This document shows, piece by piece, positions 30,791-39,167 of a stretch of 64,000 nt of DNA. A program made the position numbers and the translations under genes. Every line of letters starts with the position of its first letter. Within the stretch, counting starts at the first letter, position 1. This stretch comes from Vibrio ishigakensis (GTDB taxonomy: Bacteria > Pseudomonadota > Gammaproteobacteria > Enterobacterales > Vibrionaceae): NCBI RefSeq assembly GCF_024347675.1, contig NZ_AP024881.1:682001-746000 (forward strand), in the 5' to 3' direction. The notes below the pieces were generated by a model. It searched no databases. It saw only the letters and a list, made by a program, of their open reading frames with translations, and was not told where the DNA came from.

Positions 30791-30831
30791 AGTTTAATTT
30801 GTGAGAGATAAGTAATCATGATCCTGATCAA
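30791..30831 (-). promoter_or_regulatory. FNR box and -10 of the candidate small RNA
   Basis: On the minus strand TTGATCAGGATCAT at 30818-30831 matches the FNR consensus TTGATnnnnATCAA in all but the last position. A -10 TAAACT lies at 30791-30796. The spacing is that of a class II FNR-activated promoter. Confidence 0.65.
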
Positions 30832-30949
30832 TTGTTATTAAAAGGTAATTTGTAGGTGTAAAAAACTGTAAGCAGTGTCTCATTTTGTTACTGTGGGACT
30901 AAAATATAAGCATGTAGAACAAAAGCTCAGACTTTTTGATGTATTGCCC

Positions 30950-30977
30950 TTGCAAGGCACGTAAATATCCGTAATAT
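30950..30977 (+). promoter_or_regulatory. Promoter of tRNA-Pro
   Basis: A -35 TTGCAA and a -10 TAATAT lie 16 bp apart, with the GC-rich stretch CGCGG after the -10, as in other stable-RNA promoters. Confidence 0.65.
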
Positions 30978-31009
30978 ACGCGGTCTCAACGGCAAAGACG
31001 TTGACCAGT

Positions 31010-31064
<55 letters not shown>

Positions 31065-31086
<22 letters not shown>

Positions 31087-31372
31087 CTATTTTGAAAGCC
31101 TGTCAGAAATGACAGGCTTTTGTCGTTTAAGAGTTTAGAAAATGCTTTGGGTCGGGTGCGGATGGCCGCCCCGCTGGAACGCCAGTCCGATCGAATCCCT
31201 CTTCACCGACCACTATTTTGAAAGCTTGTCAGAAATGACAGGCTTTTGTCGTTTTAGAGTTCAAGAAAATGCTCTGTGTTGGGTGCGGAAGGCCCTCCAC
31301 GAATGGCCGCCCGTTGAATCCTTTTTCTCAGGCTCCATTTAGAAAGCGCGTCAGAAAACGATGGACTTTCTA
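31065..31372 (+). repeat. Tandem degraded repeats of the tRNA-Pro 3' end and terminator
   Basis: The last 22 bases of tRNA-Pro plus its terminator (31065-31130) recur at 31191-31256 almost unchanged, 126 bp downstream. A third, strongly decayed copy is recognisable at about 31314-31372. The spacers between units also share GGGTGCGGA and GGCCGCCC stretches. No second intact tRNA remains. Confidence 0.75.
31095..31122 (+). terminator. Terminator of tRNA-Pro
   Basis: AAAGCCTGTCA, a GAAA loop and TGACAGGCTTTT make a perfect 11-bp stem. Confidence 0.92.
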
Positions 31373-31411
31373 AAAAAAGAGCCAGATATACTGGCTCTTA
31401 GTGGTTTATTG

Positions 31412-32683
31412 CTATTTAGCTACTGCGTCTAGCATTGCTGGAACAGCTTCGAGGAAGGTAACCGCTACAGTGCGTGGTGCTTGCATCTCATCTTGTGCAC
31501 CATTCATCGCTAGTACGATGCCTGTTGCTGGCTCACCAACGATCACCTGACCGTGAATACCCACGAAAGTCATATAACGGTGGCCATTGACGTTCAATAC
31601 ACGCACCTGATCTTTGTACCATGCATCTGCTAGCAGAGTTGAGAATTGGTCATATTGCCATGCAGATTTTACTTCTGGGTTACCTTGCATCAGATTATCG
31701 ATATATTGTTTTGAAATGATCTGCTCACCATTGCGGTTTTTACCACCGTTTACTAGCACATCCATCATTCGTGCTGCATCGCGTGTGGTCGCATTCAGAC
31801 CGCCCGAGCTAACCGCCTCACCTTTTGAGTTACTCTGAAGGTAAGCATTGTTCTCGAAACCAACACGTTTCCAAAGTTGTGCTTCCATCACGTCAGCAAA
31901 GCGTTCGCCAGTTACTCGTTCTATCAGCTTGCTCAGCATCTCGGTGTTGGCGCACTGGTAGTCAAAAGCTTGTCCTGTCTTAACATCACTGCGTTGACCT
32001 AAGTTCTTGGCAAAATCCAATACACTATTTAGTTCTGGGTAGTGATTGACACCGTTCCACTCTTGGACGTTAGTCATACGGTCATCCCAGATCTTACCCG
32101 GTGAGAATTCAATCTTGATGCCAGAGCGCATATCGGCAACCTCTTGAACTGTAGCGTCACGAAAGCCTGCCGACTCCTTAAGCTCAGGAAGGTAGTCAGT
32201 GATTGGTTTGTTCATATCTACTAAGCCTTGCTGTACAAGTGTTTGAAGGGTCAGAGCTGTGAAAGACTTAGTTACCGACATCATTAGATGAGTCTGGTTT
32301 TTGTCCATGCCTGACCAGTAGTATTCATCCACTAGCTCACCATCTTTGAGAATAACCAAAGACTCCATGTTTAGACGATCACGTAGAAGTTCAGTCATAG
32401 GGAGCTCTGCATCAATGTCGCTAGCAGTCACTTTATCAAGGTCAAAGCCTTTTGCTTTTCCAAACTGGTGCACATAGCCACCTTTTTCCATTTCAAGACT
32501 GTGAGTGAAGCGATACGCATGCTTGTAGGTTAGCTTTGCAGAGCGACCATTGTCCCAGTTAGATTGAGAAACACCTAGTTGCTCTGTCTTGGCAATGAAA
32601 TCAGTATCTGGTTTATGCAGGGTTGTAGCTTGAGCTCCGATGGCAGTTAGCGATAGTAGGGCTGCAATAATTGTCTTCTTCAT
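31412..32683 (-). CDS. Exported class C beta-lactamase-like serine hydrolase
   Basis: The 423-residue product has a signal peptide (cleavage after about residue 20) and the serine-hydrolase motif SVTK at 136-139. The second motif region FDYQCANTEML (240-250) resembles the 6-aminohexanoate-dimer hydrolase (NylB) branch of the family more than true beta-lactamases. It is probably a periplasmic esterase or peptidase. Resistance to beta-lactams should not be inferred. It stands alone. Confidence 0.82.
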   Translation of the reverse strand: MKKTIIAALLSLTAIGAQATTLHKPDTDFIAKTEQLGVSQSNWDNGRSAKLTYKHAYRFTHSLEMEKGGYVHQFGKAKGFDLDKVTASDIDAELPMTELLRDRLNMESLVILKDGELVDEYYWSGMDKNQTHLMMSVTKSFTALTLQTLVQQGLVDMNKPITDYLPELKESAGFRDATVQEVADMRSGIKIEFSPGKIWDDRMTNVQEWNGVNHYPELNSVLDFAKNLGQRSDVKTGQAFDYQCANTEMLSKLIERVTGERFADVMEAQLWKRVGFENNAYLQSNSKGEAVSSGGLNATTRDAARMMDVLVNGGKNRNGEQIISKQYIDNLMQGNPEVKSAWQYDQFSTLLADAWYKDQVRVLNVNGHRYMTFVGIHGQVIVGEPATGIVLAMNGAQDEMQAPRTVAVTFLEAVPAMLDAVAK

Positions 32684-32889
32684 AATCTCATCTCTTAAGT
32701 AACTGACTGCCGAGTTTGTCTTGGCAGGGTGTGTTTCGATGGGGCTAGATTACGAATAGAACTGTTTCTAAGGTATATACAGGTGTATTGGAAATGGTTG
32801 GAAATAGGAAATTTAAAGCTCGAAGGAACTGTTGCTTAAAACGGTTGTATACTAATGTATAAGATATTGATCTCTATAGGAAAGAGTAG

Positions 32890-33528
32890 ATGGAACAGAA
32901 GGCAAAACAACAGCTTGGGCAGTTAATGGTAGAGCAAGAAAAACTCCTAGAGTTGTTATCCTACAATCCAAATGCTCTTGACGATTATCCAGATCTGCAG
33001 GCGCATATCATGGATAAGAATGAAAAGGCGGTTGCTTACCGTCGAGCTATACGAAATAAGCAACTCACTAAAGAAGATTATCGTGATGCGATTTTGGAGA
33101 GAATCGATTACATAGGTTATGAGCTCTGTACGACTCAACTAGATCTGGACTTTCTGATCAATCGAGTTGCAACCCAGATTGGTGATGATATTGAAGCTGC
33201 CAAAAATCTTTCAATAAAAGATATCGGGCCGGATATATTGTCGAAGCTGTTGCACCAGCTCGGTAACGCTGTCTATGCAAGCCAGGAGAGTAAACCGTCT
33301 TATCCATGGATGAGCACAAAAGGGCAAGCAAACCCAAGATTCTGGAAGATTGCTCACAAGGCGTATGATTTGATGAACGAAGGTTATGCAACGCACTGGA
33401 AGTTAAATTCAGTGTTTAAAGATAGGCACGATATGGCTGTGCCTCAGTCTTTCCCTAGGTTTGTGAGAGCCTACGGCGACCCTAGAGATATCCCTGAGTG
33501 GGTAGAATGGTCAGGCTACAAAGAATAG
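32890..33528 (+). CDS. Protein of unknown function
   Basis: I do not recognise this 212-residue protein. It has no signal peptide or membrane segment, so it is probably cytoplasmic. The N-terminal 60 residues are charged and helical, perhaps a coiled coil; the C-terminal part is rich in aromatic residues (GDPRDIPEWVEWSGYKE). The start has an AGGAAAGAG ribosome site. An inverted repeat TATACTAATGTATA lies about 35 bp upstream and could be an operator. Confidence 0.75.
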   Translation: MEQKAKQQLGQLMVEQEKLLELLSYNPNALDDYPDLQAHIMDKNEKAVAYRRAIRNKQLTKEDYRDAILERIDYIGYELCTTQLDLDFLINRVATQIGDDIEAAKNLSIKDIGPDILSKLLHQLGNAVYASQESKPSYPWMSTKGQANPRFWKIAHKAYDLMNEGYATHWKLNSVFKDRHDMAVPQSFPRFVRAYGDPRDIPEWVEWSGYKE

Positions 33529-33541
33529 CTTATCGCAAGAT

Positions 33542-33575
33542 AAAACAAAGGAGAGCATTGCTCTCCTTTGTTGTT
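33542..33575. terminator. Bidirectional terminator
   Basis: AACAAAGGAGAGCA/TGCTCTCCTTTGTT is a near-perfect palindrome with a T-rich 3' side (TTGTTTAT); it separates two converging genes. Confidence 0.75.
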
Positions 33576-33584
33576 TATGTGGTT

Positions 33585-34388
33585 TTAGAAGCTATAGTTC
33601 AGACCCACAGAGAAGACGTTATCGTCTTTGAATTTCGCGTCAAAGGTTTTCACATCTAGGTCACTTTTATAGGTGTACATGGCGTAAGGTTGAAGATCGC
33701 CAAAACCAATGTATGCAGCTTTAAGCTCAACCTCGTGTTGGGAGGTTTTGAGGTCACCTAGCTTAGCAGAGCGCTTTTGTACATAGATGCTGTTTTCTGA
33801 AACACTGCGCTTGTAGATATAGTTTGCAGATAAGTCGACTACATCAGAAACCTCATAACCTAGCTTTAGGTCTAGGCGGTGCAGTTTGTTTTCTGCTTTG
33901 CTACCCATTTTACCCAGCTCGCCACCAATTTTACCTTTGAAGCTTTCCTTAATGTTGTTGGTTTCAAAGCGATAGCGAGCCGAAGTGTAAAGGCCACTAT
34001 CTAGTCGGAAGCCAGTTTCAATACCGGTTTTGATTTTATTGCTAACACGAAGCTTTCCATTGATAGTGTTTTCTTTATCAAAGGCGAGCTTCATATCTTT
34101 CTTACTAAAATGACTATGAGGAATGCTCAGCTCAAACTGAGGCTTCACATACCATGAGTCGGTAATATCAAATTGGTAGTCCAGTTGTAGATTAGTTTCT
34201 TTGTAGTATTTCAAGTTTTCTGCGGTAACTATTTCAAGACCAGCGCCAAAACCAGCACCGATATGTTGGTGTACGCCAAATTTAGTTTCTTTGTCCGTAC
34301 CGTGTTCTGTATTCAGCTTGGTGTCGTTAGCCGATGCAACACCTGCAAATAGTGAGCTGATGGTGGCGGCTAATACTATTTTCTTCAT
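33585..34388 (-). CDS. Outer-membrane beta-barrel protein, KdgM/OmpG-like
   Basis: The 267-residue product has a signal peptide (MKKIVLAATISSLFAGVASA) and then alternating polar and aromatic strands ending in a C-terminal Phe (VGLNYSF), the outer-membrane barrel signature. Pattern and length recall the monomeric oligosaccharide porins of the KdgM family, but no pectin or uronate genes are nearby. It is also possible that this is an unrelated barrel. It is divergent from another barrel gene at 34924. Confidence 0.65.
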   Translation of the reverse strand: MKKIVLAATISSLFAGVASANDTKLNTEHGTDKETKFGVHQHIGAGFGAGLEIVTAENLKYYKETNLQLDYQFDITDSWYVKPQFELSIPHSHFSKKDMKLAFDKENTINGKLRVSNKIKTGIETGFRLDSGLYTSARYRFETNNIKESFKGKIGGELGKMGSKAENKLHRLDLKLGYEVSDVVDLSANYIYKRSVSENSIYVQKRSAKLGDLKTSQHEVELKAAYIGFGDLQPYAMYTYKSDLDVKTFDAKFKDDNVFSVGLNYSF

Positions 34389-34923
34389 TGTTATAAAACC
34401 TAATATGTGTAGTAAACACAGTCCTTCGTAAGGTTTTGTTGTCCATTAACGTGCCGATAGGGGTATCGACGGCGCAAGCATAAAGAGCGCTCCATTTTCA
34501 GGTCTAATTGATTGGTGTTGGAAAAGATTAGATAAAGAGAAGAGTTTTATATTTATATATTTCAATGACTTATATTTTTCTTGAGGTTTTCTGCTGCACT
34601 CTAAAATGTAGTTTTAGGCCAGTAGGAAGAGCGATTAGGTAAAAAAATTGAATATGGGATTTGTAACTAGACCTTGTATTTCCTGCCTTCAGTATCTAGC
34701 CGCTCTCCTTTCTTTTCGCTTTTCTAACTAATTCAAACTCCCTCCTAATACCTTTAAAAAAACATTGCCCTCAATATGCCTGCCAATCCATTGCGAACTT
34801 CCAGTCAACTCACTTTTAGGAGCTTGAGATGTCGCAATCACAAAGCAAACGCATCGCTTTGGTAGTTGAAATCAGGGAATCAATAAGCACGGATGGCCTT
34901 TAACGATTTATATAGAGGCAACA
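34389..34923. other. 535-bp AT-rich intergenic region
   Basis: No supported gene lies here. A 24-codon reading frame at 34829-34903 has a good ribosome site (AGGAGC) and begins MSQSQSKRIALVVE; it could be a leader peptide or a gene remnant. A GATA/TATC stem-loop lies at about 34450-34472. The remainder is AT-rich and presumably holds the divergent promoters of the two barrel genes. Confidence 0.5.
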
Positions 34924-35619
34924 ATGAAAAAATTAGTATTAGCACTTTCTCTGGTAGCTGCGACTTCTTCCGTATTGGCAGAAGATACGGTGAATTATGG
35001 CGATCCATTAGCGAGTTATTCAGGCCTTGGTATCCAGCAGTCTTTTGCTCGAGATAATACAAAGAACACAACCGCAAGTTTTGTTTACGGTGGTGGCTCT
35101 CATATCTTCTCTGGTGATATTGGTAGCAACTTTAAGGGGGATATTAACTATCGAGCTCGCTACTTTAACGTGGATCAAGATAGCGGTTTTGGTTGGTCCG
35201 TAGATGCTCTGGGTGGCAAGGTAAAAAGCTCATTTGGAACCTCATACAACAACACTATGCTTGCGGGTGTAGTGCAAAAATTCGATATCACCGATAGCTT
35301 TATTGTTGTGCCTATGGTCTACGGTGGCAATGCGTTCATCAACGACAAAGATAAAGCGGGCAACAAATCCAATAACGACTCTTGGCTGGGTCAGGGTGGC
35401 GTTTATGCAATGTATGGTTTTGAGGCCGGGCATTGGGTTTACGCCAACCCTAAATCTACTTACCTCGCTAGCGGTAAAAAGTGGCATAACGCGCTGGAAC
35501 TTGGTGCAGGTTATATGCTTGCGGAGAACCAATCTCTAGGTGCCAAGTATGAACTGTCAAAGCTTGACGGTAGCAAACCTGATAGCAAAGCAACCATTAA
35601 TTATTTCTTCTATTTCTAG
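34924..35619 (+). CDS. Exported outer-membrane beta-barrel protein, unknown family
   Basis: The 231-residue product has a signal peptide ending SSVLA and a barrel-like pattern of short amphipathic strands ending in an aromatic residue (NYFFYF). Family not recognised. It is the first of a series of plus-strand genes for exported proteins, with the lipoprotein gene 74 bp downstream. Confidence 0.7.
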   Translation: MKKLVLALSLVAATSSVLAEDTVNYGDPLASYSGLGIQQSFARDNTKNTTASFVYGGGSHIFSGDIGSNFKGDINYRARYFNVDQDSGFGWSVDALGGKVKSSFGTSYNNTMLAGVVQKFDITDSFIVVPMVYGGNAFINDKDKAGNKSNNDSWLGQGGVYAMYGFEAGHWVYANPKSTYLASGKKWHNALELGAGYMLAENQSLGAKYELSKLDGSKPDSKATINYFFYF

Positions 35620-35693
35620 TTTGTTTAAAAAAAGCCCCTTAAGGAAGCATGTCACCATGGACGGTGAACCATTTTCTCAACAAGGTTCTCCCA

Positions 35694-36152
35694 ATGAAAA
35701 AACGACATATTGCTGTTGCTCTGTGTGCTTTGAGCACTCTTGGTGGTTGCGCCACCTATAACCTAGTAAAGGGTGCTGCGCTAATGAAAGACTACAACCT
35801 GCTAGCCGCTGGTGATGCGGTGTTCAACTCCGAGCGCTTGCAAGAACAGTTCTCTATTCCAAATCCACTTGCAGGCAATATAGACCGAATATTGGTTTGT
35901 TATAACGATGCAGGATTGTTCCGTAGCAAAGAAGAGGGGCCACTGCAAGAGGTTGCAGAGGAGTGGCTCCAGATGAACAAGGATTTCAACACCTTAATTA
36001 CAGAGAGCAAGGATAAATCAGGTGTTTGGGACTCCCGCACTTGCTACGAGTTTACTTATCAAGAAGTAAAGCCCATCGGTGCTTATCTGGATGAGGAAAC
36101 AGAAGAGGTGGTAGTGGTTGGTGAGCAGGCTTTGCCTGTTGCGAAGCAATGA
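35694..36152 (+). CDS. Small lipoprotein of unknown function
   Basis: The 152-residue product begins MKKRHIAVALCALSTLGGC, with a lipobox and the acylated Cys at residue 19. The ATG at 35694 is chosen because the reading frame upstream lacks a ribosome site and would hide the signal peptide. The mature part is acidic with two Cys residues (LVCYND and RTCYEF) that could form a disulfide, which fits the thioredoxin-fold gene just downstream. Confidence 0.72.
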   Translation: MKKRHIAVALCALSTLGGCATYNLVKGAALMKDYNLLAAGDAVFNSERLQEQFSIPNPLAGNIDRILVCYNDAGLFRSKEEGPLQEVAEEWLQMNKDFNTLITESKDKSGVWDSRTCYEFTYQEVKPIGAYLDEETEEVVVVGEQALPVAKQ

Positions 36153-36171
36153 TCTTGGTGAGGTGAAAGTG

Positions 36172-36747
36172 GTGAGACATAAACTAACCTCAGCGCTATT
36201 GCTGCTCGGTGTTTCAAATAGTGTCCTGGCTTTTGATGAGGGCGTTCATTACGAGTTGGTCAAGCAACCTGAGATAGAGAACAGCATCTTAGTGTTCCAT
36301 TCACCCTATTGTGGTGCGTGCAGCTTGGTTCACAAGCCATTGGAAAAAACCGCCATGTCGCTGGGTGTTGATTTTATTGAGGTTCCGGTGAAGTTTGGTA
36401 AGCCACTAGATGCCACCATTCAACATGCATTTGTTCTAGCGAGTTACGAGGGGAAAGGTTCTCAATTTTCCAGACAACTAATGAAGCAAATTCGACGCTC
36501 ACATGGGCGCCTGCCATCCGATGCTGCAGGAGTGAAGAAAATTTTAGAGGCAAATGGTGTGAACTCGAGCAAGCTTTTTGAAGAGCAAGTAACTCGAGAT
36601 GTAGCCTTACTGAATGACTTAGCGAAAGACTATGGAATCAACAAGACTCCAAGTATTTATGTGTCTGGAAATAAGAGAATCAAGCTTGGATCACTTCGAA
36701 GCGTCAGTGAGCTCAATAAGTTGATTAAGCATTTAAATCACTCTTAA
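36172..36747 (+). CDS. DsbA-like periplasmic thiol oxidoreductase
   Basis: The product (191 residues from the GTG at 36172; GTG codons at 36163 and 36169 are alternatives) has a signal peptide, the active-site CGAC at residues 47-50 and the cis-Pro loop KTPSIYV near the C-terminus. A helical insertion lies between them, as in DsbA-type folds. It probably makes or isomerises disulfides in the exported proteins encoded around it. It follows the lipoprotein gene by 19 bp. Confidence 0.8.
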   Translation: MRHKLTSALLLLGVSNSVLAFDEGVHYELVKQPEIENSILVFHSPYCGACSLVHKPLEKTAMSLGVDFIEVPVKFGKPLDATIQHAFVLASYEGKGSQFSRQLMKQIRRSHGRLPSDAAGVKKILEANGVNSSKLFEEQVTRDVALLNDLAKDYGINKTPSIYVSGNKRIKLGSLRSVSELNKLIKHLNHS

Positions 36748-36774
36748 CCCGTTAACTTATATGGAGTAACTAAT

Positions 36775-37104
36775 ATGCTACTCAGCAGTTCAGCCACAGA
36801 TGCAGAAAAGCAACAGATCAGATTTAAGGTGAACCCGAGACCATCTTTGATGGTTGAACCGGTAGAGATTACCGCCTCTATTGGTCTAGGTATCGCCTTA
36901 GTTGGAGTCTCCCTAGTTTTGGTTTTTGCAACAGCAGGAAAGTTCATGTTGCTAGCAAACACCATCTTTACTCTAGGTATGCTGGTCACGGCGTTGGGCT
37001 TAGTGATAAGAAGCATTCAAACGCACACCAATAAGATGATTGAGATTCATAACCGTAAGGTTGAAAGTTTGCCAGCGCATATGGTGCGAGGCCATCAAAT
37101 CTGA
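36775..37104 (+). CDS. Small membrane protein of unknown function
   Basis: A 109-residue protein with two predicted membrane helices (about residues 36-55 and 60-82) and charged ends. The ATG has a GGAG ribosome site. The family is not recognised. It lies between the DsbA-like gene and the PAP2 gene, on the same strand. Confidence 0.65.
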   Translation: MLLSSSATDAEKQQIRFKVNPRPSLMVEPVEITASIGLGIALVGVSLVLVFATAGKFMLLANTIFTLGMLVTALGLVIRSIQTHTNKMIEIHNRKVESLPAHMVRGHQI

Positions 37105-37310
37105 CGGTGAAAGTAGAGTTTTGGTTTTCTAACCTTTTCTAATTCTCTTCTAAAACACTCAAAACTCGAGACCCAGTAATCTAATTCTGTCGTTCAAAAC
37201 GGCAGGGTCGCTAGACCTTTATCTAAATTTGAGATGGCGGAGTCATCTTATCCAATCAAAACAAGGAATACGCAAGGAAGCGGGAAGTACATATTAAATG
37301 TAGGTACCCA

Positions 37311-37847
37311 ATGATACGACGTATTTCATTACTCACTTCACTGCTCTTTGCAACACATTCTATGGCGGGTTGTAAAACTGAAACTGCCGGAGATATTGGC
37401 CAGTTTCTTATCCCTTTAACCGCACTAGGAGTCTCTTGGTACAAAGACGATACCGAAGGTATGGGACAACTTGGCAAAGGTGTTTTATACACAGGTCTAG
37501 CTACCCATGGTTTAAAACTGTTGATAGAGGCAGAAAGGCCCAATGGTAAGAACTTCAATTCTTTTCCATCAGGGCACACCTCGGCTGCCTTTAGTGGAGC
37601 TGCTTTTCTACACCATAGGTACGGCTGGGAGTATGGGCTTCCAGCCTATATGGCGGCCTCTTATGTAGGCTACTCAAGAGTTTATGCCACCAAGCACTGG
37701 AAAGCTGATGTGCTCGCCGGAGCTGCGCTGGCCATTACTGTCAGCTATTTGGTGACCTCCAAATATCAAGACCCAAATCTGTCAGTTGCCCCTTATCAAC
37801 CTTGTGGAACCGATGCTCAAGGGATCTCCCTCAGCTACACCTTTTAG
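37311..37847 (+). CDS. Exported PAP2-family phosphatase
   Basis: The 178-residue product contains all three motifs of the type 2 phosphatidic acid phosphatases: Lys69 with ERP at 75-77, PSGH at 86-89, and SRVYATKHWKAD with Ser122, Arg123, His129 and Asp133. A signal peptide ends near residue 19-20. Only short hydrophobic stretches follow, so it is probably a periplasmic or membrane-associated phosphatase acting on lipid or undecaprenyl phosphates. The substrate is unknown. Confidence 0.85.
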   Translation: MIRRISLLTSLLFATHSMAGCKTETAGDIGQFLIPLTALGVSWYKDDTEGMGQLGKGVLYTGLATHGLKLLIEAERPNGKNFNSFPSGHTSAAFSGAAFLHHRYGWEYGLPAYMAASYVGYSRVYATKHWKADVLAGAALAITVSYLVTSKYQDPNLSVAPYQPCGTDAQGISLSYTF

Positions 37848-37918
37848 TTTGATGTAGCTGCGAATACAACGTCCTCAACACATAGTTTGGCGGGCACTTT
37901 TATATAAGAGAAATAATC

Positions 37919-38287
37919 ATGATGAAGAAGATCATCCTGATGTACTTGCTATTGCCCTCGTTGGCTTTGGCGCACAGTCAGGTTCCGCGTGAAATGCGCA
38001 AGTTTGTCGCTACCGAGCGAGTCGATGTGGCTTTGGATGTGACCAATCTAAATAGTTTTTCCCAAAGTTATGAGGTTTTGGTGAAGGGGCAGGTTTTGGG
38101 TGTATTTACACTTAAACCCGACGAAACCAGAAAGGTTCAGCTGAATTTAAGGGTCGAAGAGTCGGATAAATGGATGCACAAGATAGTGTCTACTCGCTCT
38201 ATCCCTCGAGAGGGGGAAAACCTCAGAACCGAAATAGAGACCTTAATTAGCCTGTATCGCCCAACGATAAAAGGAGTAGAGCAATGA
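37919..38287 (+). CDS. Single-domain PapD-like pilus chaperone homologue
   Basis: The 122-residue exported product resembles only the first Ig domain of pilus chaperones: a strand pattern around residues 30-75 and a C-terminal segment ending IETLISLYRP, comparable to the conserved KLFYRP at the end of domain 1 in PapD-type proteins. The second domain is absent. It opens a four-gene operon; its TGA overlaps the ATG of the next gene. No usher gene is in the window, so the role is open. Confidence 0.55.
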   Translation: MMKKIILMYLLLPSLALAHSQVPREMRKFVATERVDVALDVTNLNSFSQSYEVLVKGQVLGVFTLKPDETRKVQLNLRVEESDKWMHKIVSTRSIPREGENLRTEIETLISLYRPTIKGVEQ

Positions 38288-38715
38288 ACAAAGTAGTACT
38301 GATAATCCTTAGCTTGATGTCATATGAAGCTTTAGCCGCTTATATGCCCAGTCCTGTAATGGCACAGGGAGATCGCGTTCGAGTGAGAGGTGAGTCAGGT
38401 ATTGAAATCGATACCACGCTCCAACCCGATATGACCATACAGTTTGGTGGTGCCTTAGGAGATGACAAAAATAAGGATCATTACTATCACCACCATCACC
38501 AAGATAGGTATCGAAATGAAAGCTCTATCTATATCCAAGCGGTAATTCCAATCACGTTTGGAGAATCTAAGAAGCCGGATCCTCAGCGGCTTTATGACAT
38601 AGAGCTAAGAGCACGAGAGGCATCAATTAAGAAACTGGATGCTGAATTGAAACTGCTTAGAGCCGCTAGCAGCGCAGGGGCGACAAGTACCAAAGAGATA
38701 TTTATAGAAGGATAA
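38284..38715 (+). CDS. Exported protein with His cluster and C-terminal coiled coil, unknown
   Basis: The 143-residue product has a signal peptide (to about residue 18), a run of His residues (DHYYHHHHQDRY) that could bind metal, and a charged helix near the C-terminus (RLYDIELRAREASIKKLDA) likely to form a coiled coil. The family is not recognised. The start overlaps the preceding stop (ATGA). Confidence 0.7.
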   Translation: MNKVVLIILSLMSYEALAAYMPSPVMAQGDRVRVRGESGIEIDTTLQPDMTIQFGGALGDDKNKDHYYHHHHQDRYRNESSIYIQAVIPITFGESKKPDPQRLYDIELRAREASIKKLDAELKLLRAASSAGATSTKEIFIEG

Positions 38716-38720
38716 TTGAA

Positions 38721-39167
38721 ATGAAGAAACTGTTGTTAGTGAGCCTATTGGCTGGCGTATCTTGGAGCGCTCTGGCGTTGGGTGATGATCAGGTGATATT
38801 TGAACGTAATATTGAAGCATTTAGCGGAATAGTGATTGTTGATGGAAAAGGGGAGCTAAGTTTTAGGGATGAAACCTTGTTGCGACCTGCCCGTTTTAAG
38901 GTGCTATCCAATTCGTCGTACGGTACAGAGATGGTTGTAATCGATACTCATGAAAAAACGAACAATCTTGTGTCAGTGGATATCAATTACTTGGTAGATG
39001 ATTACATTGAATTGGACCATGGAAATGTTGCTAACTTAGAGGTGGGTTTGCATACCCTTCACGCAGTCGCAAAAGCCCACAAATCTGAAGTTGAACGAGG
39101 AATGGCTCGAGTAACTACTACGATTCGATTAGCAGCTCCTAAGTATTTAGCTAAGGAGGCAATATGA
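38721..39167 (+). CDS. Exported protein, first of two tandem paralogues
   Basis: The 148-residue product has a signal peptide ending SALA and a strand-rich mature part. It shares a layout with the next gene: an acidic start, RNIEAFSGIVIVDGKGELSF aligned with RDIPQTSGLQILDREGGIAF, and a C-terminal (V/I)TTxxLxAP segment. The Ig-like strand pattern and the chaperone-like gene upstream suggest subunit-like proteins, but this is inference. The family is not recognised. Confidence 0.7.
   Translation: MKKLLLVSLLAGVSWSALALGDDQVIFERNIEAFSGIVIVDGKGELSFRDETLLRPARFKVLSNSSYGTEMVVIDTHEKTNNLVSVDINYLVDDYIELDHGNVANLEVGLHTLHAVAKAHKSEVERGMARVTTTIRLAAPKYLAKEAI

Noticed and set aside
31142..31342. 66-codon plus-strand frame after tRNA-Pro
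   Set aside because: It runs through the degraded tRNA-terminator repeats and has no ribosome site.
31412..32683. Beta-lactam resistance gene
   Set aside because: The SxxK motif is present, but the second motif fits NylB-type hydrolases, and nothing links it to resistance.
34829..34903. 24-codon reading frame with a good ribosome site
   Set aside because: Too short and without recognisable features; listed only as a note under the intergenic region.
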